Part shown: one piece after another, positions 8,813-17,429 of the stretch
How positions within the stretch are numbered: the stretch's first letter is position 1
Layout of the letters: the number at the start of each line of letters is the position of its first letter
Origin: Bacillota bacterium
GTDB lineage: Bacteria; Bacillota; Clostridia; Acetivibrionales; JAEZXR01
Reading direction: 5' to 3'
DNA length: 64,000 bases
Assembly: GCA_023419605.1 (NCBI GenBank)
Contig: JAEZXR010000145.1
Location: 1-64,000 of the forward strand
Position numbers and translations under genes: made by a program
Notes under the pieces: generated by a model
Told to the model about the DNA's origin: nothing
Seen by the model: only the letters and a program-made list of their open reading frames with translations
The model's database searches: none

Positions 8813-10294
8813 ATGAGCATATTGGAAACTCGCAGCATTATAAAAAATTATCCCGGTACTGTTGCTCTGAATAATGTATCGGTTTCCTTCGAAAGCGGCA
8901 AAGTACATGCCCTGGTGGGTAAAAACGGTTCAGGAAAGTCTACATTGCTAAAGACTTTTTCCGGTGCGGTGGAACCTTCATCCGGTGAAATTCTTATCGA
9001 CGGTATCCCCATGAAGTTCAATGATCCTGGCGATGCCTTTGCCAAAGGGATTGCAACCGTGTACCAGGAATTGAGCCTTATACCTGGACTGTCGGTGGCT
9101 GAAAATATCTTTTTGGGACGTCTGCCTATGAAGGGGAAAATCGTAGATTGGAAAAAAACCTATTCCATGGCGGAAGAACTGCTGAAAGAATTGAATATTG
9201 ATATATCTCCGGACGAGATGGTGTATACTCTCAGTGTCGGACAGTGCCAGATGATAGAAATCGCAAAGGCAATGAGCTTTAAACCCAAAGTCCTTCAACT
9301 CGATGAACCAACCTCCGCCCTTGCAAAGAATGAAATCCAGTCCTTGTTCAAGATGATACGTGATTTGAAGAAAAAGGACGTAATTATCATTTATGTATCA
9401 CATCGTCTCCATGAGCTTTGGGAGATCGCTGATACCTGTACAGTGCTGCGGGATGGTTCTTTGATAGGCACTGTTCCCATGAAGGAAGCCTCCCATAAGC
9501 AAATCATTACTATGATGTTTGGCGATGTGGAGATTCGCAGGCGTCCGGAAGATTTGGAGGTTTCAGAGGAGATTGTTCTGGAAGTGCGGAACCTTTGCCG
9601 GAAAAATAAATTCGAGGATGTATCTTTCCAGTTAAGGAAAGGAGAAATATTAGGTATCGCAGGCATGCTTGGGTCGGGAAGAACTGAGCTTTTAAAATCC
9701 ATCTTCGGTGCAGATCCCTTCGACAGCGGAGAAATCCATGTGAATGGAAAGCATGTTGCAAAACCCACGCCAGAGAGGATGAAAAAAGCGGGTATTGCAT
9801 TAACACCGGAAGACCGGAAGCAAGAAGGCCTTATCCAGATTCAATCGGTTAAAGAGAACTTATGTGTTGCAAGCCTTGACCTAATTGCAAAGGGGCAGTT
9901 TATGCGGAAGGACATTGAGCAGGAATTCGTTCAACGCCAGGTGAATGATCTTGAAATTAAAGTTGCCAGTGTAGATCATCTGATTTCTTCACTCTCCGGT
10001 GGCAATCAACAGAAGGTTGTCGTTGGAAATTGGTTGAATACAAGTCCAAAGGTGATGTTTTTTGATGAGCCTTCGCGTGGGATTGATGTTAACGCGAAGC
10101 AGCAAATATTCCAGATCATCTGGAACCAATCGCGTAAAGGTATATCCAGTATTATGGTCTCGTCCGAACTGGAGGAGCTACTGGAGGTCTGCCATCGTAT
10201 TCTGATTGTACGTGAAGGACGGGTCGCAGGAGAGGTAAGGCCGGAAGAACTTACGATAGAAGATCTGTATTCGTTATGCATGGGAGGGGAATAA
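8813..10294 (+). CDS. Sugar ABC transporter ATPase, two ABC domains (RbsA/MglA type)
   Basis: 493 residues, the usual length. Domain 1 has Walker A GKNGSGKST (~36-44), a signature region LSVGQCQ (~140) and Walker B LQLDEPTSAL (~162). Domain 2 has the degenerate P-loop GMLGSGRTEL (~284), signature LSGGNQQK (~393) and FFDEPSRGID (~416). This asymmetric pair is characteristic of CUT2 sugar importers. GAGGGAG precedes the ATG. The gene follows the binding protein by 29 bp and is followed almost directly by the permease. Confidence 0.92.
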   Translation: MSILETRSIIKNYPGTVALNNVSVSFESGKVHALVGKNGSGKSTLLKTFSGAVEPSSGEILIDGIPMKFNDPGDAFAKGIATVYQELSLIPGLSVAENIFLGRLPMKGKIVDWKKTYSMAEELLKELNIDISPDEMVYTLSVGQCQMIEIAKAMSFKPKVLQLDEPTSALAKNEIQSLFKMIRDLKKKDVIIIYVSHRLHELWEIADTCTVLRDGSLIGTVPMKEASHKQIITMMFGDVEIRRRPEDLEVSEEIVLEVRNLCRKNKFEDVSFQLRKGEILGIAGMLGSGRTELLKSIFGADPFDSGEIHVNGKHVAKPTPERMKKAGIALTPEDRKQEGLIQIQSVKENLCVASLDLIAKGQFMRKDIEQEFVQRQVNDLEIKVASVDHLISSLSGGNQQKVVVGNWLNTSPKVMFFDEPSRGIDVNAKQQIFQIIWNQSRKGISSIMVSSELEELLEVCHRILIVREGRVAGEVRPEELTIEDLYSLCMGGE

Positions 10295-10296
10295 TT

Positions 10297-11310
10297 TTGA
10301 AGTTAAATACAGCTGTAAATAAAGATACACCGAAACCAAATCCATTTGGTTTTAAAAAGATAACCAGCAAATACATGTTGGAAATTATTCTTTTGATCAT
10401 CGTCGCTACCATGGCCTTTGCGTCACCGGGCTTTTTAACAACAGGAAATTTGCTGAATATTTTAAGGAACATGTCCTTGCAAGGGGTTATTGCTTTTGGC
10501 ATGACGATGGTAATTATCGCTGGCGAAATCGATCTTTCTATAGGTTCAACAGTAGCAATCTCCGGCGTTATTATCGGTCTTACGTCAGGTGGATTGGCGA
10601 AAGCCGGCATTATGCCCATAGAACAAGCGGTTGTCGTAGGCATTATTTTATCTTTCCTTTTTGCCGGACTTACCGGTTTGTTTAACGGCTGGCTGCTTAC
10701 AAAATTCAAAATGCCATCCTTCATTATTACGCTTGCGGTCATGAATGCATTGTACGGACTGGCAGCAGTGATATCCAAAGGATTCCCGGTAACTACACTG
10801 CCTGCATGGTATAATGTCATTGGAGCAGGCCAGCTATTCGGTGTAATTCCCGTACCGGCAATCATACTATTAATCGTATTTGCAATTACATTTGTTATTA
10901 TGGGCTATACAAAGTTTGGGCGCACCGTTTATGCGGTAGGAGGCAATCCGGAATCGGCCCGCCTTTCAGGTATCAATGTTTCACGCGTAAAAATTATTTG
11001 CATGATAGGTGTACAGCTTTGTTCTGCGCTGGGGGGTGTTCTGGTTTCTTCCCAGGTTATGTCCGGTTCCTTCTCATTCGGCAAAGGGTGGGAAATGACA
11101 GCGATTTCTTCGGTTATTATCGGCGGCGCCAGCCTGACGGGCGGTATCGGTAAAGTTTGGGGAACCTTTATCGGCTTGATCTTCCTGGGAGTTTTAATCA
11201 ATGCAATGACTCTTTTAAATGTCAATGAATATGTGCAGTATATTGTGCGTGGACTTTTAATTTTGATCGCAGTACTCATTAATACGATTCAAACGCAAAA
11301 GAAACACTGA
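10297..11310 (+). CDS. Sugar ABC transporter permease (RbsC type)
   Basis: 337 residues with about ten hydrophobic segments. The conserved stretch AGEIDLSIGS and the later YAVGGNPESARLSGI mark the CUT2 permease family (BPD_transp_2). TTG at 10297 is preferred: GGGAGGGG lies eight bases upstream, whereas the in-frame ATG at 10276 falls inside the ATPase gene and has no site. It completes a binding-protein/ATPase/permease operon that ends at a strong terminator. Confidence 0.9.
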   Translation: MKLNTAVNKDTPKPNPFGFKKITSKYMLEIILLIIVATMAFASPGFLTTGNLLNILRNMSLQGVIAFGMTMVIIAGEIDLSIGSTVAISGVIIGLTSGGLAKAGIMPIEQAVVVGIILSFLFAGLTGLFNGWLLTKFKMPSFIITLAVMNALYGLAAVISKGFPVTTLPAWYNVIGAGQLFGVIPVPAIILLIVFAITFVIMGYTKFGRTVYAVGGNPESARLSGINVSRVKIICMIGVQLCSALGGVLVSSQVMSGSFSFGKGWEMTAISSVIIGGASLTGGIGKVWGTFIGLIFLGVLINAMTLLNVNEYVQYIVRGLLILIAVLINTIQTQKKH

Positions 11311-11337
11311 TTTGAATTTCATATGATTAGGATGTAT

Positions 11338-11409
11338 AGCAGATAATATGAAAAACCGCCCGAGAAATATGTAAAGGTATTTGTTGGGCGGTTTTTCGCA
11401 TTATCTGCT
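11338..11409 (+). terminator. Long near-perfect inverted repeat, terminator of the importer operon
   Basis: Arms 11338-11361 and 11386-11409 are 24 bp each with two mismatches. The core is AAAAACCGCCC against GGGCGGTTTTT. It lies 28 bp after the permease stop. Confidence 0.85.
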
Positions 11410-11441
11410 ATATGGTGCAGTAAAAGTGAATTATCTAATCC

Positions 11442-11469
11442 AAGCCGTCACACAATGTGGCGGCTTTTG
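11442..11469 (+). terminator. Second rho-independent terminator
   Basis: AAGCCG and CGGCTT arms with an inner CAC/GTG pair, then TTTTG. It lies about 130 bp after the permease and backs up the larger hairpin. Confidence 0.7.
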
Positions 11470-11756
11470 TCTATTCCCCGATATGATTGCACCCTCAGTC
11501 TTGGAATCCAAAACCGGCCACTGTATCTGCTTTGTTTCCAGTATCATTGTATAAATAAGGTGCTCCAAACAGCAATCTGCAAAAGGATAAGAAGAGAAGG
11601 GTTCTATGGGTTGTTTACATCGCGCTGCAAGTGGCCTGCACAAAAAACTTCTGTGTTTTGCCATACTCCTGTAGGATAGTAGAGACAAGGTAGAAAATTG
11701 GAACATAAATATAATACCTTTACATAGATAAGTGAATCAAAAGGGATTTCTGGGAA
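11470..11756. other. Gene-free stretch
   Basis: Open frames on both strands are short, lack ribosome sites and resemble nothing known. No further structure was found. Confidence 0.4.
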
Positions 11757-11785
11757 TTGAATATAAAGATGGATCTTTCTATAAT
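11757..11785 (+). promoter_or_regulatory. Sigma-A-type promoter of the rhamnosidase operon
   Basis: TTGAAT at 11757-11762 and a perfect TATAAT at 11780-11785, separated by 17 bp. Start of transcription would be near 11792, giving a leader of about 38 nt before the ATG at 11830. Confidence 0.7.
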
Positions 11786-11829
11786 GAAGTCAGTGCTGGA
11801 GAGCACAAATATAAGTAAGGAGAAGAATT

Positions 11830-12858
11830 ATGAAGATAGTAGAATTAATAAGAGAGTTTGTTTTTGAAGAAGAAAGAGATTTTGACAGTGCCCATGCAGC
11901 TACCATTTTACAGACTAAAGATGGAGGTACACTCATTGCATGGTTTGGGGGAAGCTGGGAAAAAGATCCCAATGTCGCAATTTGGGCTTCTAAAAAAACC
12001 GGTAATTCTTGGTCGAAGCCGAAAAAAGTAGCGGAAACCAGAGGAATTGCCTTATGGAATCCTGTATTGTTTGAATTGGATGCCGATTCAATCGTCCTTT
12101 ATTATAAGGAAGGAAGCACCATTCCTGAGTGGCGTACTCTCTATATGATTTCAAAAGATCATGGAGAAACATGGAGTGAACCCAGGGAACTGGTTGAAGG
12201 AGATAAAATAGGAGGCAGAGGGCCGGTTAAAAATAAACCCATAAGACTTAAAAATGGCAATATTGTAGCACCGGCATCGCTAGAAGGTGAAACTTGGGAT
12301 GCTTTGGTAGATATATCGGAAGATAATGGTGAAACCTGGAGCATGAGCAGCTTGGTTCCCATCCGCAGGGTTGGATATAATCCACAGATGATCGACAGAC
12401 CTTATAATCCAAGCTATTGCTATGGAAAGGGTATCATTCAGCCTACTCTCTGGGAGGACGAAAAGGAGTGTCTCCATATGCTGGTTCGCAGTACAAGTTC
12501 AACTATATTCAGAAGTGATTCTATTGACGGCGGAAAAACCTGGTGTACAGCCTATGCAACCTCCTTACCCAATAACAACAGTGGACTAGATCTTGTAAAA
12601 CTCCCTAATGGTATTTTGGTTCTGGTGTATAATGCTGCGGGAAATCTGCCTAATTATTACAAAGGCCCAAGAACGCCTTTGACATTAGCCTATTCGGAGG
12701 ATAATGGAGATACCTGGAGGGAGCTTTGTGTTTTAGAAAGCGGACGTGGTGCTTTCGCATATCCGTCCATCGTCTGCAATGAAAATAATGAAATTCTGGT
12801 TACGTACAGCTGTAACAGAGAAAAAATAGCATTTTGCAAACTAAAGTATGAAGTATAG
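11830..12858 (+). CDS. BNR/Asp-box beta-propeller glycoside-active protein (sialidase-like fold)
   Basis: 342 residues, no signal peptide, so cytoplasmic. Four Asp-box motifs are visible: KDHGETW (~109), EDNGETW (~164), IDGGKTW (~233) and EDNGDTW (~289), which define a BNR propeller. The family includes sialidases, but also polysaccharide lyases and uncharacterised hydrolases found with rhamnosidases. Being first in an operon with a GH106-like rhamnosidase and a DHDPS-type lyase argues for a role on rhamnose- or uronate-containing oligosaccharides rather than sialic acid. No sialic-acid catabolic genes are nearby. Exact reaction unknown. Confidence 0.75.
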   Translation: MKIVELIREFVFEEERDFDSAHAATILQTKDGGTLIAWFGGSWEKDPNVAIWASKKTGNSWSKPKKVAETRGIALWNPVLFELDADSIVLYYKEGSTIPEWRTLYMISKDHGETWSEPRELVEGDKIGGRGPVKNKPIRLKNGNIVAPASLEGETWDALVDISEDNGETWSMSSLVPIRRVGYNPQMIDRPYNPSYCYGKGIIQPTLWEDEKECLHMLVRSTSSTIFRSDSIDGGKTWCTAYATSLPNNNSGLDLVKLPNGILVLVYNAAGNLPNYYKGPRTPLTLAYSEDNGDTWRELCVLESGRGAFAYPSIVCNENNEILVTYSCNREKIAFCKLKYEV

Positions 12859-12881
12859 TAAAAAAAGGGAGGGGAATCTAA

Positions 12882-15800
12882 TTGTCTCAGCTTAAAATCA
12901 TCCGAAAGGAATTTGAAATGCCTGGTGCAAGATATCGCTCCCTGCCCTTTTGGGCATGGAATGGCCGACTGGATCCTGAGGAAATAAAAAGGCAGATCGG
13001 CCTGATGAAGGAGCAGGGAATCGGCGGTTTCTTTATGCATTCGCGTGAAGGACTGGAAACCCCTTATATGGGTGAAGAATGGCAGAACTGCATACAGACG
13101 GCTGTAAATGAGGCGAAAAAGCTTAAGATGCAGGCCTGGCTGTATGATGAGGACAGATGGCCTTCCGGAACAGCGGGCGGCAGTGTTCCGGCTGCGTATG
13201 GAGATGATTCACGCTGTAAGGGAGTTACACTGGAGGTATGCCCATACGGTTATGAATGGCCTGTAGGTGAGAAATCAGTGGTTGCGGTCTACCGTGCGAG
13301 AATCAATGCAATGGATATTTTTGAGTTGCAGAGACTGTCCGTGGATGAAAAACCTGTTTTAACGCCGGATGAAAACCTCTTAGTCGTCCGTCTGGAGGTT
13401 TCAGGGAAAAGCGAATGGTTTAATCATGAGGCGCCGCCGGATAATCTAAATCCTGAATCTGTAAAGCATTTTTTAGAAGCTACCCATGAAAAGTATAAAG
13501 ACATGGTAGGGGAAGAATTCGGAAAAACGGTTTTGGGTATTTTTACGGATGAACCTTCTCTAGCAGACAGAAATTCTGCCTTTGCTCCTAATCGAGGTTG
13601 GATTCCCTGGACCTATCATTTTGATGAGTATTTTTACGAACAAAGAGGATATGCGATTTTGGATTGGCTGCCCTATATCTATTTTAATGGTAGTTATAGC
13701 AGTAAAATAAGGCATGACTACTGGTGGACTATATCTACACGCTACTGTGAGGCCTACTCGAAAAGTATTGGCCAGTGGTGTGAAAATAACGGTATTGCAT
13801 ATACAGGGCATTTTCTTCAGGAAGATAAACTTGGCTTATGTGCCCGGATCAACGGCTCCATCATGCCGCATTATGTTTTTCAGCATGTCCCTGGCATTGA
13901 CATGCTTTGTGAAAGAACCGACGAGTATATGACGGTTAAGCAGTGCACGAGCGTGGCGCACCAGTTCAGCAAACCTGCTGTCATTTCGGAAACCTACGGG
14001 TGTACAGGCTGGGAATTCAGTTTTGAGGGCCAAAAATGGGTTGGAGACTGGCAGTATGTCCTGGGAGTCAATCGCAGATGCCAGCATCTGATGCTATACT
14101 CCATTAAAGGGTGCCGGAAGAGAGATTATCCACCTTCCTTTAATTATAACACAACCTGGTGGGAATGCGGGCATATGGTTGAAAACTACTTTGCAAGGCT
14201 AAGCGCTGTGCTGACTTCAGGAAAGGCAGTCCGGGACGTCCTGGTGATTCATCCGATGAGTACAGCCTGGTCGATGCTGGGAACAAACCCTTACGGCAAT
14301 CCGGTGCGTCGAAATGAACGTGATGTTCCAGCCATTGATCAGTATGGATATGAATTTAATGACTTTTTGAAATATCTCACCGCTATGCATTATGATGTTG
14401 ACCTCGGGGATGAGGTCATTATGTCGGAGTATGCGAAGGTAGATGGACAAAGCTTTATTATAAAAGATGCAAAGTATAAAGTGGTGATTGTACCCTCCAT
14501 GAAGACGATGCTGAACTCAACGCTGCAGTTGTTATGTGAATTCCTGGATAATGGCGGCAAACTGATTGCTGTAAAGCCTGTGCCAACCATGGTAGAGGGA
14601 GAAGCGTCAAAAGAAGTGGATAAGCTTCTAAAAAATAAAAATTTCATTCTCGCTGAAAATAGCAAGGATGCCGTAGCGTATTTGAGCAGCCTATTGCCGC
14701 AGCATGTAAATATTACGGATGATAAAGGCCTTGAGAATACGAGCTTGTTATGCAGCTTACGGGAAGAGGACGATTATTACAGTCTTTTTGTTGTGAATAA
14801 TGACAGAAACAGAGCGCAGGATGCGATTATCCGGTTGGATTTTACCGGCATGGTAGAGGAGTGGAATGCGCTGACGGGGGAACAGAGGATAAGAGGAACG
14901 GTTTTAGAAGGGAAGGGAATGTCCTTTAGGGAACTCTTTGGCCCAGCGGGGTCCAAGTTATATATCATCAGAAAAGCGAAAGGCTTCGCTGAAACACAAA
15001 AGGCTATAACTCCCCAAAAGCAGGGTATGACCTTAACTTTACCACGAGAGGCCCAGGTGAAGCGCAGGATGGAAAATGTCCTAACCCTGGATATGTGCTC
15101 CTACTGTTTAAACGGGAGTGAATGGTCGGAGGAAATGGAAATATGGAAGATGCAGAGGGCGGTCCGCAAAAAGCTCTCCATGATCCAGATCTATCGTAAT
15201 GAGATTGAACAAAGATATAAATGGATCGGGAAAGGACATGAAAATGATGGACAGGTGTTAACGATCAAGCTTCATTTTACTGTGGAGGATATACCTGAGA
15301 ATGATGTTCATCTTGTGCTGGAGGAGGCGGAGCATTTTACTGTAGTCGTAAATGACAGGAAAGTATGTGAGGCACCGGAGGGATGGTTCTTGGACAAGGC
15401 CTTTAAGAAAATCCGGCTTCCTGCACTAAAGAAGGGAAAAAATACAATAGAACTCACCTGCAGCTATCTGAATTCCATGGAAATAGAAGATTGTTATATT
15501 ATCGGGGACTTTACGGTAAGTCCTGCACGAAGTATAAAAGGTGTTGCAGATACGATCAGCGTGGGAGACTGGACGTCGCAGGGATATTTTAATTATCCCG
15601 GAAGCATCTCTTATGGGTATCGATTTGATTATGATCCCAGTGCGGGGAAACAGGTAGAGTGCAGAATAGGGGATTTTAGTGCAACCTGCATAAAGCTTTT
15701 GGTGAATACAGATGTTTACAATATCCCATGGAAAGCAGACAGCTGTGTAAATATTACCCAGTCATTGGTTGATGGGGAAAACGATATCGAAGTTGTGGTT

Positions 15801-15962
15801 TATGGCAGTCCAAGAAATATGTTAGGACCTTTTCATTTGGCGGAGGGCAAAAGAGCAGTCACCAATGACATGGCATTTCGCCCGGAAGGGGAGGAATATA
15901 CTCCGGAATATAATGTATTTCCCTATGGATTATTTACTCCTCCCGAAATCATTATTAAATAA
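12882..15962 (+). CDS. GH106-like alpha-L-rhamnosidase, cytoplasmic
   Basis: 1026 residues from a TTG preceded by GGGAGGGG. No signal peptide. The N-terminus (RSLPFWAWNGRLDPEEIKRQ, then MKEQGIGGFFMHSREGLETP and AWLYDEDRWPSG) is the TIM-barrel start of the GH106/GH2-like clan of rhamnosidases, and the C-terminal ~220 residues look like a galactose-binding beta-sandwich. Known members remove terminal rhamnose from rhamnogalacturonan or arabinogalactan fragments. The gene lies 23 bp after the BNR gene and 18 bp before the aldolase-like gene, so the three form one operon. Family confident, substrate inferred. Confidence 0.82.
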   Translation: MSQLKIIRKEFEMPGARYRSLPFWAWNGRLDPEEIKRQIGLMKEQGIGGFFMHSREGLETPYMGEEWQNCIQTAVNEAKKLKMQAWLYDEDRWPSGTAGGSVPAAYGDDSRCKGVTLEVCPYGYEWPVGEKSVVAVYRARINAMDIFELQRLSVDEKPVLTPDENLLVVRLEVSGKSEWFNHEAPPDNLNPESVKHFLEATHEKYKDMVGEEFGKTVLGIFTDEPSLADRNSAFAPNRGWIPWTYHFDEYFYEQRGYAILDWLPYIYFNGSYSSKIRHDYWWTISTRYCEAYSKSIGQWCENNGIAYTGHFLQEDKLGLCARINGSIMPHYVFQHVPGIDMLCERTDEYMTVKQCTSVAHQFSKPAVISETYGCTGWEFSFEGQKWVGDWQYVLGVNRRCQHLMLYSIKGCRKRDYPPSFNYNTTWWECGHMVENYFARLSAVLTSGKAVRDVLVIHPMSTAWSMLGTNPYGNPVRRNERDVPAIDQYGYEFNDFLKYLTAMHYDVDLGDEVIMSEYAKVDGQSFIIKDAKYKVVIVPSMKTMLNSTLQLLCEFLDNGGKLIAVKPVPTMVEGEASKEVDKLLKNKNFILAENSKDAVAYLSSLLPQHVNITDDKGLENTSLLCSLREEDDYYSLFVVNNDRNRAQDAIIRLDFTGMVEEWNALTGEQRIRGTVLEGKGMSFRELFGPAGSKLYIIRKAKGFAETQKAITPQKQGMTLTLPREAQVKRRMENVLTLDMCSYCLNGSEWSEEMEIWKMQRAVRKKLSMIQIYRNEIEQRYKWIGKGHENDGQVLTIKLHFTVEDIPENDVHLVLEEAEHFTVVVNDRKVCEAPEGWFLDKAFKKIRLPALKKGKNTIELTCSYLNSMEIEDCYIIGDFTVSPARSIKGVADTISVGDWTSQGYFNYPGSISYGYRFDYDPSAGKQVECRIGDFSATCIKLLVNTDVYNIPWKADSCVNITQSLVDGENDIEVVVYGSPRNMLGPFHLAEGKRAVTNDMAFRPEGEEYTPEYNVFPYGLFTPPEIIIK

Positions 15963-15980
15963 AGAAAGAGAGGATACCCT

Positions 15981-16892
15981 ATGAAAGTTTTGCCCGATGG
16001 AGTTTATCCAACCATGCTGACTCCTTTTAACGAAAATAACGAAATCAATTATAAGGACGTAGAGAAACTGATTTCCTTTTATAGTGAATCCCGTGTCAAA
16101 GGTATTTTTGCCGTATGCCAATCAAGTGAAATGTTTTATTTAAGCCTTGAAGAGAGGGTGAAGCTGACAAAATTTATTGTAGATTATACACCGAAAGATA
16201 TGACGGTGATAGCCTCCGGCCACATCGCGGATACTGTAGAGCAGCAGATTGAAGACGCAAAGAGAATCGCAGCACAGGGAATTCATTCCTATGTTTTTAT
16301 CAGCAATAAATTGGACCCGGAGAACTTAGGGGATGAGGTATTTCAAGAAAATGCGCAGAAGTTTTTGGATGCCATTCCGGATATAACCTTCGGGATCTAT
16401 GAATGCCCGTATCCGTATAAAAGACTGATTTCTCCGGAGCTATTAAAATGGTGTGCAGATACGGGAAGATTTTCATTTTTAAAAGACACCTGCTGTGATA
16501 GCAGGATCATCGAAAAAAAGCTAAAAGCAGTAGAAGGAAGTTCTCTTAAAATTTATAACGCAAATAGCAGCACCCTTTTGGAAACTTTAAAAATGGGCGC
16601 AAGCGGGTTCAGCGGTGTAATGGGGAATTTCCATCCGGATTTGTATAAATGGCTATGTGATAATTATAAAAAGGAGACGGAAAAAGCGGAGCTTGTCAGT
16701 GATTTTTTAGGAATTGCTTCCGTCATAGAAACACGAAATTATCCTACTTGCGGTAAATACTACCTTACCTTGAAAAAGATATTCAATTCGACCTGCTCAC
16801 GGGTTCAGAAGGATTTAGAGCTGCCGTTTTCCTTCAAGTGTGAGGTGGAACAGCTTGAGAGGTTTACCAATGTAGTAAGGAGCATGCTTTAA
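15981..16892 (+). CDS. DHDPS/NAL-family aldolase or lyase
   Basis: 303 residues, a typical class-I TIM-barrel length. The start DGVYPTMLTPFNENNEINYK, a Tyr in GIYECPYP (~140) and the Schiff-base Lys in FSFLKDTCCD (~167) identify the dihydrodipicolinate synthase/N-acetylneuraminate lyase family. Members include 2-keto-3-deoxy-gluconate and -rhamnonate aldolases. As third gene in a rhamnosidase operon it more likely cleaves a keto-deoxy sugar acid than makes lysine. AAAGAGAGGA precedes the ATG. Confidence 0.85.
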   Translation: MKVLPDGVYPTMLTPFNENNEINYKDVEKLISFYSESRVKGIFAVCQSSEMFYLSLEERVKLTKFIVDYTPKDMTVIASGHIADTVEQQIEDAKRIAAQGIHSYVFISNKLDPENLGDEVFQENAQKFLDAIPDITFGIYECPYPYKRLISPELLKWCADTGRFSFLKDTCCDSRIIEKKLKAVEGSSLKIYNANSSTLLETLKMGASGFSGVMGNFHPDLYKWLCDNYKKETEKAELVSDFLGIASVIETRNYPTCGKYYLTLKKIFNSTCSRVQKDLELPFSFKCEVEQLERFTNVVRSML

Positions 16893-16961
16893 TATTCCTG
16901 GCGGATAGCAAAAAATCCTGCTTATTATGACGAACAGTTTATTCACAGGAGGGTTATCAGT

Positions 16962-17144
16962 ATGAATGGTGACCGGTATGTGGAAAATCCGGAGTGTGAA
17001 TGGGGAATCATTCCAATAGCTTGGGAAACGGGATTCATTTTTCTTCTTAAAAGATGCTCCATTTTTATAATAGATTCGCTTTTAGGTAGAAATCTGGAAC
17101 AAAAATTAAAATACGGAAATCTGAATCACCATATGGATTCCTGA
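16962..17144 (+). CDS. Small ORF of unknown nature, possibly a gene remnant
   Basis: 60 codons with a good AGGAGGG site eight bases before the ATG. The product resembles nothing I know. The first ~27 residues look like a normal protein start; the rest (LLKRCSIFIIDSLLGRNLEQ) looks like read-through into non-coding DNA. It may be the 5' stub of a lost operon gene. Confidence 0.3.
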   Translation: MNGDRYVENPECEWGIIPIAWETGFIFLLKRCSIFIIDSLLGRNLEQKLKYGNLNHHMDS

Positions 17145-17147
17145 TAA

Positions 17148-17177
17148 TTTACAGTGTTATAGCAGGAGCAGTATAAT
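17148..17177 (+). promoter_or_regulatory. Promoter of the second importer operon
   Basis: TTTACA at 17148-17153 and TATAAT at 17172-17177 with an 18-bp spacer. Transcription from here would include both tandem hairpin repeats in a leader of about 245 nt before the permease gene. Confidence 0.6.
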
Positions 17178-17392
17178 AAAACCATGAAAAATTTAAAGGT
17201 AGGTTTTATTGAAACGCGCTTAACGCAAAGAGCGTTATAAGGAAGAATTAATTTTTGCTACGCGTTACAATAAATCTACGAAAGATTTTAAAAGGTAAGA
17301 TTGATTGAAACGCGATTAACGGAAATCAAATGTTATAAGGAAGAATAATGATTTCCTACGCGTTATAATAAACCCATGAAAGATGTAACGAG
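17175..17392 (+). repeat. Tandem structured repeat (two full units and a partial third) in the importer leader
   Basis: Units start at 17175, 17269 and 17367 (94 bp, 98 bp, partial). Each full unit has an outer AACGCG..CGCGTT stem; in unit 1 this extends to 13 of 14 pairs (17205-17218 with 17261-17274). An inner stem differs in sequence but keeps pairing: GCAAAGA/TTTTTGC in unit 1, GGAAATCA/TGATTTCC in unit 2. Both enclose a 20-nt loop with the conserved core GTTATAAGGAAGAAT. The covariation argues for a functional hairpin. The loop exposes AAGGA, a Shine-Dalgarno-like and CsrA-site-like word. Confidence 0.75.
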
Positions 17393-17429
17393 AAGAAAAA
17401 AATTCACAATCAATTCGGAGGTGCTGAAC

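Noticed and set aside
9391..9806. Minus-strand frames inside the ABC ATPase gene
   Set aside because: Overlap a fully conserved ATPase; composition is typical of antisense frames.
10251..10865. 204-codon minus-strand frame over the permease gene
   Set aside because: Antisense of a conserved permease; its hydrophobicity reflects the sense strand.
11830..12858. Naming the BNR protein a sialidase
   Set aside because: Asp boxes define the fold, not the substrate; no catalytic Arg triad could be confirmed and the operon context is rhamnose-related.
17175..17392. CRISPR array
   Set aside because: Only two and a part units of ~95 bp with conserved interiors and paired arms; no short direct repeats with unique spacers and no cas genes.
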